Source of the DNA: S34-282 sp034422075
Lineage (GTDB): Bacteria; Chloroflexota; Dehalococcoidia; Lucifugimonadales; Australimonadaceae
Assembly: GCA_034422075.1 (NCBI GenBank)
Contig: DAOUJX010000075.1
Location: 1-38,340 of the forward strand
Direction of reading: 5' to 3'
DNA: 38,340 bases
Part shown: positions 23,577 through 31,716 of the stretch, piece by piece
Position numbering within the stretch: the stretch's first letter is position 1
How the letters are laid out: every line of letters starts with the position of its first letter
Notes under the pieces: generated by a model
Databases searched by the model: none
Told to the model about the DNA's origin: nothing
Seen by the model: the letters and a program-made list of their open reading frames with translations, nothing else
Made by a program: the position numbers and the translations under genes

Positions 23577-23966
23577 ATGGCCGGCAAGAACGACCGCTAC
23601 CAGCGCGAAATCGAAGAGATACTGGAGCAGGTCAACGAGTCCCCGCCTCCTTCAGGCCGCCCGACACGGGTGGCGCGCCGCTCCGCTCAGAGACCGCAGC
23701 CTAGCCGCGGCGGTGGGTTCGCTCCCACCGACGCATTCACCTCCCGCAACCTGCTCGTGGCCGGGGTTGTCCTCATCATCGTCGGGTACTTCGTCGGGGT
23801 CGATTTCATGATATGGATAGGGCTGGGGTGCTTTGTCGCAGCCTACATCGTCTTCTTCATGAAGCCGCGGTCGCCCATTGAGAAGCGCTGGCGCGGGCAG
23901 TCCATCGAGGACCCGCGCCCGGAGAGCGCCCTTTCACGCATTTGGCGCCGGCTGAACCGGAAGTAG
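23577..23966 (+). CDS. Small membrane protein with N-terminal coil
   Basis: A 129-aa protein of unrecognised family. It has a charged helix KNDRYQREIEEILEQVNE (4-21), a Pro/Arg-rich linker, two adjacent membrane segments (about 58-74 and 77-95) and a basic, cytoplasm-like tail ending IWRRLNRK. The ATG at 23577 is preceded by GGAGAGG; the longer frame from 23472 lacks a good start. The RYQREIEEIL opening recurs in small proteins of Chloroflexota as I recall, but no function is known. It ends 32 bases before the threonine synthase-like gene and may be cotranscribed with it. Confidence 0.7.
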   Translation: MAGKNDRYQREIEEILEQVNESPPPSGRPTRVARRSAQRPQPSRGGGFAPTDAFTSRNLLVAGVVLIIVGYFVGVDFMIWIGLGCFVAAYIVFFMKPRSPIEKRWRGQSIEDPRPESALSRIWRRLNRK

Positions 23967-23998
23967 TCTTCGCGGGTCGGCTCTCGGCTACCCACGCT

Positions 23999-25165
23999 AT
24001 GCGTAGCTATCTCACGCACCTCGAATGCACCGAGTGCGGCAAGACGTTCAACGCCGACGAACCGCACAACCTTTGTCCTCGTTGCTCCAAGGTGCTCTAC
24101 GCCCGCTACGACCTCGCGGCCGTGCGCGACGCCGTCGATCGCGACGCCCTCGCGGCCCGCCCCTCGTCGATGTGGCGCTTCTTCGAGGTGATGCCCATCC
24201 GCGACGAGGCGAATGTGGTCACGCTGGGCGAGGGCGTCACGCCTATGTTTCGCGTCCAGCGTCTCGAGCAGGCGTACGGCGCGGACGCCGTCTACCTGAA
24301 GGACGAAGGGCCCAACCCGACAGGCTCGTTCAAGGCGCGCGGCCTTTCGGCAGCCGTCTCCAAGGCGCTCGAGTTGGGCTTGCGCAAGATGACGATGCCG
24401 TCGGCGGGCAATGCGGCGGGCGCGCTTGCGTGCTATTGCGCGCTGGTGGGTGCTGAGGCCCACGTCTTCATGCCGAAGGACGCGCCCGATGCCAACAAGC
24501 GCGAGTGCGAACTGGCTGGCGCGCATCTGACGCTGGTCGACGGGCTCATCTCCGATGCCGGCGTTCAGTCGCGCAAGGCTGCTGCCGAATTGGGCCTGTT
24601 CGACGTATCGACGCTGCGTGAGCCCTACCGCGTTGAGGGGAAGAAGACATTGGGCTACGAGATCGCCTCCGACCTCGGCTGGAGACTCCCTGACGCGATT
24701 GTCTATCCGACGGGCGGCGGCACCGGCCTCGTGGGGATGTGGAAGGCGTTCGACGAGATGGAGACGATGGGCTGGATAGGCAGTAAGCGCCCCCGCATGA
24801 TCGCCGTGCAGTCGGCAGGGTGCGCGCCCATAGTCCGCGCATTTGAGCGGGGCGAGCGCCGCGCGGAGCCGTGGGAAGATGCGCAGACGCTCGCTGCCGG
24901 TATACGAGTACCGTCAGCCGTCGGCGACTACCTGATTCTCGATACGCTCTATGAGAGTGGCGGCACCGCAGTGACGGTGACGGATGAGGAAATTGTAGAC
25001 GCGGTAGGTGAGATGACGTCGCTGACAGGCGTCTTTCCTGCGCCGGAGGGGGCGGCGACGCTGGCCGGCTACCGCAAGTTGCGCGGGTCAGGCTTCCTAT
25101 CCACCGATGCAGAGGTGGTGCTGGTCAATACGGGCACGGGGTACAAGTACCTGGATGTGTTATAG
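23999..25165 (+). CDS. thrC: Threonine synthase-like PLP enzyme with zinc ribbon
   Basis: A 388-aa fold-type II PLP enzyme converting O-phosphohomoserine to threonine. An N-terminal zinc ribbon (Cys10, Cys13, Cys26, Cys29) is typical of one threonine synthase branch. TPMFRVQRLE is the substrate-side loop, Lys112 in NPTGSFKARG is the Schiff-base lysine, SAGNAAGALACYCA follows, and the phosphate loop is PTGGGTGLVGMWKAF. The ATG at 23999 is preferred to an upstream TTG because it begins at the zinc ribbon. Related enzymes (cysteate synthase, diaminopropionate-forming enzymes) share this fold, so the substrate is not certain. No other thr genes are adjacent. Confidence 0.84.
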   Translation: MRSYLTHLECTECGKTFNADEPHNLCPRCSKVLYARYDLAAVRDAVDRDALAARPSSMWRFFEVMPIRDEANVVTLGEGVTPMFRVQRLEQAYGADAVYLKDEGPNPTGSFKARGLSAAVSKALELGLRKMTMPSAGNAAGALACYCALVGAEAHVFMPKDAPDANKRECELAGAHLTLVDGLISDAGVQSRKAAAELGLFDVSTLREPYRVEGKKTLGYEIASDLGWRLPDAIVYPTGGGTGLVGMWKAFDEMETMGWIGSKRPRMIAVQSAGCAPIVRAFERGERRAEPWEDAQTLAAGIRVPSAVGDYLILDTLYESGGTAVTVTDEEIVDAVGEMTSLTGVFPAPEGAATLAGYRKLRGSGFLSTDAEVVLVNTGTGYKYLDVL

Positions 25166-25246
25166 GCGCCGACGATCGACTCTCGAAACCAGCGTTTCCA
25201 GCATGGTGAACGGATGCGCGGGTTTCGTCGCTCCCACAGGATGGGG

Positions 25247-25252
25247 TATACT
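25247..25252 (+). promoter_or_regulatory. -10 box (TATACT) upstream of the GPP34-P450 gene
   Basis: TATACT lies 65 bases before the ATG at 25318. The best -35 at 17 bases (TTCGTC) is poor, so the promoter may need an activator or be weak. Confidence 0.35.
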
Positions 25253-25317
25253 GCAGGCGGCTTTGGCAAGCGTGACAGGCGCAAGGCACTGAGGTTGGTG
25301 CCGGGAGGTTGAGAGCG

Positions 25318-27333
25318 ATGGCCCTTTCCACAGAGGGAGTGTCGACCCAATCCCTGAGTTTGCCGGAAGAGTTCATCCTGATGCTCCTCAACGAGGAGAA
25401 CGGATACTTCCATCAGGTGCCGGGCTGGAACCTGCACTGCGCTCTGATCGGCGCGGTGCTCGCGGAACTCTCGCTGATTTCCCGAATCGACACCGATGAG
25501 GAGTCGCTGTTCCTTGTGGATGGGACGGAAACGGGCAACCCTGTTTTGGACCCAATCCTGAAGGAAATAGCAGGCGAGTCGACCAAGCACGATACCCGTT
25601 TTTGGATTGAACGGCTCAGCCATCACGCGGAAACGATTATTGATGGGACGCTGGAGCGCTTGGTCGAACTGAAGATTCTGGAATACCACGACGGTGATTT
25701 CTGGACGCTGTCCCGGAGTGTATGGCGCACCGAGGCGTTGGGCAGTTCTTCCGAGGAGTTCGTCAAGACGCGCATCACCCGGGCGCTCTTCGAAAACGAG
25801 ATTCCCGACCCGCGCGATGCCATCATCATCAGCCTGGTCAACACCTGCGACGTCTTTCGCTTCATGTACGAGTTGGAAGTGGAGACCGAAGAGCGGATCA
25901 AGTTCATCTGCAACATGGATCTAATCGGACGCTCCATTGCCGCGGCTGTCACCGAGAACATGACCGTCCCGTTCCTCCGGCACCCGGTGCTTACCAAGAC
26001 CATTCCGAACGTATCGCTGTTCAGGATGCTGCGTAATCCGCACGTTCGTACAGGCAACATTCCCGCGCTTTTTACAGACTTGGCGAAGGAGTACGGGCCT
26101 GTCTTCAGGCTGAACCCGCCATTCGTTCAACCCATGCTGTTCCTGGCGGGGCCCGAGACGAATCGCTGGGTGCATCGAAATGGGCGCATGCACCTGAGGG
26201 CGCGGGACTACTTCTCCGGTTTCGAGCAGGTCTACGGGGCGTCCGGAGTTCTGCCTTCCTTGGACGGCGCCGATCATTTCCGGCTCCGCAAGGCTCTGTC
26301 GCCCGCATACTCCCGCGCAAGGCTCGAAGGGCAAATCAACGACCTCTATACCTATGCGCGCAGGCACATGTTGAACTGGAAGGTGGGGGAGACCTACAAC
26401 GCCACGACCATGTCCCGGGAGATGATCAACGCGCAACTCTCCCCGCTTTTCATCAGCGTTGACTCTCAGGATCTCATCAGCGATCTGATGAAGTACAAGG
26501 AGCGGGCACTCCACGTACATATCTCAAGGACCATGCCCTCGTTTATGCTCAAGACTCCGGGCATGCGGCGTCGGGCGAAGGCCATCGAAGTATTGTTGGA
26601 ACGGATTCAGAGCGTCCATACGCCCGCCCAGCGCATGGACACTCCACGTGACTTAGCGGACGACCTGCTAAGCCTGCACGCGAGCGACCCGCAGTTCGTT
26701 CCCGAATCGAACCTGCGATTTGCCCTTTCCGCTGCACTGATTGCCAGTGTGTACTTGGGTGATTCATTCAGTTTTGCGCTCTACGCCATGGCGTCACAGC
26801 CCGAGATGTATGCCCATATACAGAGAGAAGCAGATGCGCTGTTCGAAAATGGTGATCCAGCCCCCGAGGAATTCACGCTATCCGCGATTGATGTAACCCA
26901 TCGCTTCCTAATGGAATGCCTGCGAATGTACCCCATTGTCCCGATGTCCATTCGCAACGTAATGAATTCGTGTGTGGTGGAGGGCTATGAGTTGCCGGTG
27001 GGGTCGCGGGTATACATTGCACAGACCGCTTCGCACTACATGCCTGAGGTCTTCCCCGACCCCTTCACGTTCGATATCGACCGCTACCTGCCCCCGCGCA
27101 ACGAGCATCTCAGCCCCGGGTACGCGCCGTACGGACTAGGTACGCACATGTGCCTCGGCCACCGGTGGCTGGAGCTACAGCTGGCGGTCAGCGTGCTGAT
27201 GGTCGCGCACTACTTCAACATTGAAGTAGTGCCCGCGGACTACAAGCTCAAGTTCAGCCCACTGCCGTCGATGAAGCCGCACAAGAAGCTGAAGTTCCGC
27301 ATCGCTGAGCGGCGACGCGACCTGCCCTTCTAG
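25318..27333 (+). CDS. GPP34 (GOLPH3-like) - cytochrome P450 fusion protein
   Basis: A 671-aa two-domain protein. Residues about 14-212 match the GPP34 family: LSLPEEFILMLLNEENGY, CALIGAVLAELSLISRID, LERLVELKILEYHDG, then PDPRDAIIISLVNTCDVFRF and an AAAV-type end. Eukaryotic GOLPH3 binds membrane phosphoinositide; bacterial roles are unknown. Residues about 235-665 are a complete P450: GADHFRLRKALSPAYSR, an I-helix near YLGDSFSFALY (479-489), the ExxR motif Glu533-Arg536 and the heme loop APYGLGTHMCLGHR with Cys612. No membrane anchor or reductase domain is present, so GPP34 may dock it to lipid. The substrate is unknown; the convergent MMPL exporter and nearby SMT suggest a sterol or isoprenoid lipid. 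Start ATG 25318 follows GGGAGG. Confidence 0.88.
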   Translation: MALSTEGVSTQSLSLPEEFILMLLNEENGYFHQVPGWNLHCALIGAVLAELSLISRIDTDEESLFLVDGTETGNPVLDPILKEIAGESTKHDTRFWIERLSHHAETIIDGTLERLVELKILEYHDGDFWTLSRSVWRTEALGSSSEEFVKTRITRALFENEIPDPRDAIIISLVNTCDVFRFMYELEVETEERIKFICNMDLIGRSIAAAVTENMTVPFLRHPVLTKTIPNVSLFRMLRNPHVRTGNIPALFTDLAKEYGPVFRLNPPFVQPMLFLAGPETNRWVHRNGRMHLRARDYFSGFEQVYGASGVLPSLDGADHFRLRKALSPAYSRARLEGQINDLYTYARRHMLNWKVGETYNATTMSREMINAQLSPLFISVDSQDLISDLMKYKERALHVHISRTMPSFMLKTPGMRRRAKAIEVLLERIQSVHTPAQRMDTPRDLADDLLSLHASDPQFVPESNLRFALSAALIASVYLGDSFSFALYAMASQPEMYAHIQREADALFENGDPAPEEFTLSAIDVTHRFLMECLRMYPIVPMSIRNVMNSCVVEGYELPVGSRVYIAQTASHYMPEVFPDPFTFDIDRYLPPRNEHLSPGYAPYGLGTHMCLGHRWLELQLAVSVLMVAHYFNIEVVPADYKLKFSPLPSMKPHKKLKFRIAERRRDLPF

Positions 27334-27398
27334 GGCCTTTCGGCGACCTCTCGCCATTAGCCGGGCCTGCCGCGTCGGGCGCCTATGACGTGCGCGCC

Positions 27399-29864
27399 TT
27401 ACGCCTCCTCGTAACGCCGGCGCACGGCCTCGATTGCCATATCGGTCTCAGTTGCCCACTGTTCCACCATGGAGCGCAGCCGCGCGTTCTGGTAGGCGCC
27501 CCATACCGTCATCGCGGGCGGCACCAACAGGATGGAAACGACTAGCGAATAGACGATGGTCAGCGCGGCCGTGATACCGAACTGCTGCGACGCAGCTAGG
27601 GGCGAGAACACCAGTACGCCAAGGCCGAGTCCTGTCGTCAGGGCGGAGCCCAGCAGGGCCGATCCGGTGGTCCCAAGCGTTCGCACTGCGGCCCGTTCCG
27701 GGTCGCGCAGGCGGGTGTACTCCTCGCGGTACCGATGGATCAGGTGGATGGTGTAGTCAACACCGATACCGATGGAAAGCGCCGTGATGATGGAGGTGAT
27801 GAGGGTGTAGGGGATTCCCAGCAAAGCCATGGTGCCCAATACCCAGATGAGAACGAGCACGATAGGCCCCACTGCAATGAAGGCCAGCCCTGGCTGGCGC
27901 GCCGCCACCCAGAAGAAGATTGCAAGGACAGTGAGCGCAGCCGCGACGGTGACGCCGATCGACTCCGACTGCCGCTCAGTAATCGCGTCTGTGACCGTAA
28001 TCGAGATGATGGTGTCCGACGTCGCCGTGATGTCACCACTGCTGCCAAACCAGAGCGCCTCGATCTCTTCTTGGAGCACCTTGGTGCGTCCGGGGTCGCC
28101 TGAGTAGGTCGGGAACTGGAGTAGCAAGGCGTCGACCCCTTGGGGGTTGTTGACCAGGACGCGCTTGAGGGCAGGGTCCCTCGTCTCCAGTTCGTCAATG
28201 AGATGCTGCATCAGCCCCGCATCGACTTGCACGCCTGCAGAGGCTTGCCTGAAGAGGGCTGCGAGTTCCGGATCGTACTTGTCGCCTGGCTCGCCGCTAT
28301 CGGTGGTCCAGTCGCGCAACAGCAGCTCGTATGACGCCTGTATCGGACCTGCTGCTGCCTGTGGCCGGCGCGTTTCGTCATCGAATGCAGCGGTGATGTC
28401 CCGCATGTTGAGCAGGGTACGCGTCTCTGTGGCCTCGGCCTTCACCAGCACGCTGGCCAACTCCGTTGAGCCGCCGACTGCTGCATCAAGGGTATCCATG
28501 TCCTGCAGCACGCTCCCACCTCTGGGCAGGATGTCGCGGATGCTGAATTCCGACTCAAGCCTTGTGGCGGAGAACGCCATCCCCACGGTCACTGCTATCA
28601 CGACGATGATGTAGGGCGCAGGTCTGCGGGTGACGCTCCTGCCCAAGAACGCCGCCAAGGAGCCAACGCCGGGCAACGCGTTTGCAACGGGACGAGGCGG
28701 CTTTAGCGTGCCTCGCCGATCGCTGCGCCGGTCGATAATGAGGCGCCCTGCCGGCACCAGCGTCAGCATCACGACCAGGCTCATTGCCACGCCTAGACCT
28801 GCGATGATACCGAAGTCGCCAACGATATCGATGGGCGAGAACAAGCTCGCCAGCAGGCTCACGGCAGTTGTGACTGCGGCCAGCGTTAGCGGGACGGTGA
28901 CCAGCCGGAGGCCCGTCTGTACGGCTGCAATCACCCGCAGGCCGGCATTGCGCTGCTCGCGGTAGAGGGAGACGATCTGTATGGCGTAGTCCACCGTTAG
29001 GCTGATGATGATGATCGGCACGAGCACGGTCAGGGAATTGGGTGGGCCGGTTACTCCTAGGGCGTTTGGACCCAGCCAACCCTCAGCGCCGATGATCCAG
29101 ATGATGGATATGAGGAGGCCGCCCAGCGTGAGCAGCAGGTCCGAAAACGTGCGCATGAAGAGCAAAATGAGCGCAGCGATAAGGATGAACGCCGCCAGTA
29201 CAAGAGGCGCCATGCCCTCCTCGGTCGCCTTCTGGTACGCATCCTCGATCACCGTGGGGGAGACGCTGCTTACCTCTAACGGGCCTTGAGCTTCAGCTGC
29301 GTACTCGTTGATCTTCCGCTCAGCCTCCTTGACGCGGTCGTCGCCCGTGTCGCGCAAACGGATAGTGGCGATGGCGACGGACGTGCCGTCCGTGTCCGTC
29401 CCGGTGAGCGCGTTGAACGCCGCCATCAGTTCGGGAGGGCCGCTGATGGAGTCGATGTCCGACTGCGCCACCGACGCGAGGCTGTCCACCTCGAGCATGG
29501 CAATGGCGAGTGACGAGGGCGCGATGACCGGATTATCCGGCGCCAGCAGTTCTCCAACGTCGGGGTCGCCGACGATTTGATTGACCAGAGCGTCCATCTG
29601 CGAGAGCCCGTTGGGGGTGAGCGCCTCCCCGCGGAACAAGAGCGTCACGACGCTGGCTTCGCTGGAGCTTCCAAAGAGCTCGTCGATTTCATCCAGAGCA
29701 TGGGCGACGGCGCTGCCTGACGGCAGCGTCTCTACGGTCTCAGGGGGCGGTGCGCGCCGCGTCGCCCCCGCGCCTAGCGCGACGGTGATCAGGACCAGAA
29801 CAAGGAGAGTTATGTAGGGGCGGGAAGTGATTACCCGACTCAGTCTATCGAGGAACTGGTTCAT
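27399..29864 (-). CDS. MMPL/RND-family lipid exporter
   Basis: An 821-aa inner-membrane transporter with the MMPL duplicated layout: one N-terminal helix, a large extracytoplasmic loop, five helices, then the same again. Transport-domain motifs appear twice: SLTVDYAIQIVSLYREQ and GIGVDYTIHLIHRYREEY, each followed by a TTAVSLLASLFS or GSALTTGLGLGVLVFS helix. A short cytoplasmic helix ends AIEAVRRRYEEA. The family includes hopanoid and sterol exporters and mycobacterial lipid exporters. ATG 29864 (GGTGG just upstream, domain begins SRPYITLLVL) is preferred to longer starts. It is convergent with GPP34-P450, with 65 bases between stops; the C-terminal 29 residues have a decayed paralogue at 32779-32868. 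Confidence 0.88.
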   Translation of the reverse strand: MNQFLDRLSRVITSRPYITLLVLVLITVALGAGATRRAPPPETVETLPSGSAVAHALDEIDELFGSSSEASVVTLLFRGEALTPNGLSQMDALVNQIVGDPDVGELLAPDNPVIAPSSLAIAMLEVDSLASVAQSDIDSISGPPELMAAFNALTGTDTDGTSVAIATIRLRDTGDDRVKEAERKINEYAAEAQGPLEVSSVSPTVIEDAYQKATEEGMAPLVLAAFILIAALILLFMRTFSDLLLTLGGLLISIIWIIGAEGWLGPNALGVTGPPNSLTVLVPIIIISLTVDYAIQIVSLYREQRNAGLRVIAAVQTGLRLVTVPLTLAAVTTAVSLLASLFSPIDIVGDFGIIAGLGVAMSLVVMLTLVPAGRLIIDRRSDRRGTLKPPRPVANALPGVGSLAAFLGRSVTRRPAPYIIVVIAVTVGMAFSATRLESEFSIRDILPRGGSVLQDMDTLDAAVGGSTELASVLVKAEATETRTLLNMRDITAAFDDETRRPQAAAGPIQASYELLLRDWTTDSGEPGDKYDPELAALFRQASAGVQVDAGLMQHLIDELETRDPALKRVLVNNPQGVDALLLQFPTYSGDPGRTKVLQEEIEALWFGSSGDITATSDTIISITVTDAITERQSESIGVTVAAALTVLAIFFWVAARQPGLAFIAVGPIVLVLIWVLGTMALLGIPYTLITSIITALSIGIGVDYTIHLIHRYREEYTRLRDPERAAVRTLGTTGSALLGSALTTGLGLGVLVFSPLAASQQFGITAALTIVYSLVVSILLVPPAMTVWGAYQNARLRSMVEQWATETDMAIEAVRRRYEEA

Positions 29865-29989
29865 GCCATCCACCATATCGCTGCCCGCTTTAGGCGTCGA
29901 GACACGCCGCATCTCCACGTGGCCTGCCGTATGAGCGCCGGGCAACCTCGCGGGCGTGGCCTATCGGCTCACGGTCAACTCGGTCGCTC

Positions 29990-30018
29990 ATTGTACAGGC
30001 TCGCGCGGCGTGTGGCAG
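29990..30018 (-). promoter_or_regulatory. Promoter of the MMPL exporter gene
   Basis: CTGCCA (30013-30018), 17 bases, then TACAAT (29990-29995) on the minus strand. The leader would be about 120 bases, unusually long for this window. Within 29865-30138 nothing else is seen apart from the tRNA-Asn promoter. Confidence 0.6.
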
Positions 30019-30081
30019 GATGGCGAGCACGCTGAATCGTGCAGCTTGGAGCGGGAACGGGGTGAGAGGAGGGCAGCGCGA

Positions 30082-30111
30082 TTGCTACGGCGAGCGCCAC
30101 ACGGCTACAAT
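30082..30111 (+). promoter_or_regulatory. Promoter of tRNA-Asn
   Basis: TTGCTA (30082-30087), 18 bases, then TACAAT (30106-30111), ending 27 bases before the tRNA 5' end. Good fit for a stable-RNA promoter. Confidence 0.6.
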
Positions 30112-30138
30112 TGGCTTACGGCGTTCACCGTCGCACGA

Positions 30139-30213
30139 TCCCGCGTAGCTCAGTGGTAGAGCGGTCGGCTGTTAACCGATTGGTCGTAGGTTCGAGTCCT
30201 ACCGCGGGAGCCA
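30139..30213 (+). tRNA. tRNA-Asn (GUU)
   Basis: Acceptor TCCCGCG pairs fully with CGCGGGA. The D-arm is GCTC...GAGC, the anticodon loop CTGTTAA gives GTT, the T-arm carries TTCGAGT, discriminator G, encoded CCA. Confidence 0.96.
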
Positions 30214-30216
30214 GAC

Positions 30217-30942
30217 TTACGAGAACTCGAGGAGTTGGGTGAGGTTGCTCATGTCAGTGATCCAACGGCGGATTTCGCGCGTGTTGCCATTCACGTGTCC
30301 CCACCAGCGGTCTTCCAACTCCTTCGCATCGCATCGGTTGGGCACGATCTCGAAGTAGACAAGTTTGGGGTTTCGTCCACGGGTGGAAACGGTCACGCCG
30401 TGCTTGTGCTCGTCGATGCGCTCCTTCAACTCGCGCGTATGGCCGACGTAGAAAGGCTTTTGCCCATCCTCTATCACGTCCAACTGGAGGATGTAGGTGA
30501 AGAAACGCTGTGCTGAGCCGTCGCGGGCGCTCCATGAGGCCAAGTTGGTGCCTCCGCCGTCGTAGCAGGTGCGTTTTGACGCTTCCTTACCTTGACCGCA
30601 TGCCGGGCACTCGTCGATGCGCTCCGCCTTCCACTCTTTCCAGTGGTCGAGGCACAGGAAGTAGTCCACGCGCGACGTGCGTGCGTCGCAGCTGCGGAAC
30701 CAGCACGTCCTGCTGCTCACGGGCCGCTCATGCTTGATGAACGGCTGTGTAGTGCCTGCGCCCTCCTCCTCGAACGGGCGGACGCGGTCAAGTGCGTTGG
30801 CGGCTGAGTGAAGGGCGCCAGCACTGCTCTGCCTGGCGCGCTCAATGGCGTGCATGGCTTCCTCAGCACTCTGCTCAGCGTAGCGCCGCGCTGTGTCGGT
30901 ATAGCGGCGAGCTCGGTCGGTGATGCCATCCCACTTCGGCAT
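30217..30942 (-). CDS. GIY-YIG endonuclease-domain protein with cysteine cluster
   Basis: A 241-aa protein in three parts. Residues 1-60 form an Arg/Glu-rich helical coil. Residues 80-126 hold a likely zinc site (Cys80, Cys85, Cys97, His100, Cys112, Cys115, Cys126). Residues 147-225 form a GIY-YIG nuclease: FFTYILQL and FYVGHT are the GIY and YIG strands, Arg175 lies in LKERIDEHKHG, Glu208/Glu210 in DAKELEDRW and Asn218/Asn220 close the site. It looks catalytically complete. The gene fills the space between tRNA-Asn and tRNA-Ala and ends 3 bases from tRNA-Asn on the opposite strand. Stand-alone GIY-YIG proteins include mobile or repair nucleases; which applies is unknown. No strong ribosome site precedes ATG 30942. 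Confidence 0.82.
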   Translation of the reverse strand: MPKWDGITDRARRYTDTARRYAEQSAEEAMHAIERARQSSAGALHSAANALDRVRPFEEEGAGTTQPFIKHERPVSSRTCWFRSCDARTSRVDYFLCLDHWKEWKAERIDECPACGQGKEASKRTCYDGGGTNLASWSARDGSAQRFFTYILQLDVIEDGQKPFYVGHTRELKERIDEHKHGVTVSTRGRNPKLVYFEIVPNRCDAKELEDRWWGHVNGNTREIRRWITDMSNLTQLLEFS

Positions 30943-31072
30943 AGGGACACCATTCTAGCGGCTCATCGGACCGCGTGAAGATGAGGACCCCGCGCCTTCT
31001 ACGCCTTGACCGCTGAGCCGACTCAATGGGACACTGAGTTCGCCGCCGCGTGTCTTGTCGAGGCGGACTTGT

Positions 31073-31148
31073 GGGGATATAGCTCAACTGGGAGAGCGCC
31101 GCGTTCGCATCGCGGAGGTTGGGGGTTCGAGTCCCCCTATCTCCACCA
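31073..31148 (+). tRNA. tRNA-Ala (CGC)
   Basis: Acceptor GGGGATA pairs with TATCTCC including the G3-U70 wobble that identifies tRNA-Ala. D-arm GCTC...GAGC, anticodon stem CCGCG/CGCGG with loop TTCGCAT (anticodon CGC), T-arm TTCGAGT, discriminator A and encoded CCA. A TTGACC about 62 bases upstream may be its -35 box, but the -10 is weak. The P450 pseudogene begins 37 bases after it. Confidence 0.95.
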
Positions 31149-31185
31149 GACTTGAAGGTAGACAGAACCGAGCCGTTCAGAGCTA

Positions 31186-31670
31186 GCTGAAGCCGATGCC
31201 GGCGATCTGGACGCCGGAGACTCCACGCCGCCTGCGATTGACGGCACGCACCGCTTCCCGATGCAGTGTCTGCTCACATGCCTGATCGCTCCCATGTCTA
31301 TCGGAAACGTAATGAACTTCTGTGTGGTCAAGACTAGGAGCTGCCGGTCGGGTCGCGGATCTACTTCGCCCAGACAGCCGCGCACTGCATGAAGGACGTC
31401 GTTCCTGACTCTTTCGAGTTCGATATCGACCGCTCCCGCCTCCACGCGATAGCACCTCAGTCCTAGGTACGGACCCTATGGGCTGGGTACTCACATCTGT
31501 CTCGACTCCCGGTGGATGGAGTTGCAGCTGGCTGCGAAAGTGCTGATGGTCGAGCACTACTTCACGCTTGAAATGTCCTCCGCGAGTCTCAAGCTTCGGT
31601 TCAACCCATACCATCGATGAAATCGAGCAAGAAGCTGAAGTTCCACATCGCCGAAAGCGCCGTGGGATAA
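31186..31670 (+). pseudogene. Decayed C-terminal part of a cytochrome P450
   Basis: A remnant of a paralogue of the intact GPP34-P450, covering its residues about 503-665. In one frame EADAGDLDAGD...IDGTHRFPMQCLLTCLIAPM aligns with EADALFENGD...IDVTHRFLMECLRMYPIVPM, so both ExxR residues are lost. A one-base deletion near 31337 shifts to a frame reading ELPVGSRIYFAQTAAHCMKD and FEFDIDR, which hits a stop at 31464-31466. YGPYGLGTHICLDSRWMELQL then continues (heme cysteine kept), followed by another stop and KKLKFHIAE before TAA at 31668. The N-terminal P450 and any GPP34 portion are absent. It starts 37 bases from tRNA-Ala and ends 46 bases before the convergent SMT stop, echoing the P450/MMPL arrangement at 25-30 kb. 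Confidence 0.88.
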
Positions 31671-31716
31671 GCGCCTAGTGCGCCCTGGGATCCCCGAAAG
31701 ACAGGGAAGGCGACGC

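Noticed and set aside
25318..27333. Naming the P450 as CYP51 (sterol 14-alpha-demethylase)
   Set aside because: The B-C loop and I-helix sequences do not show the CYP51 signature; the neighbourhood suggests lipid substrates but the sequence does not fix the P450 family.
31073..31186. tRNA-Ala as an att site of an integrated element
   Set aside because: I found no repeat of the tRNA-Ala 3' end elsewhere in the window and no integrase gene.
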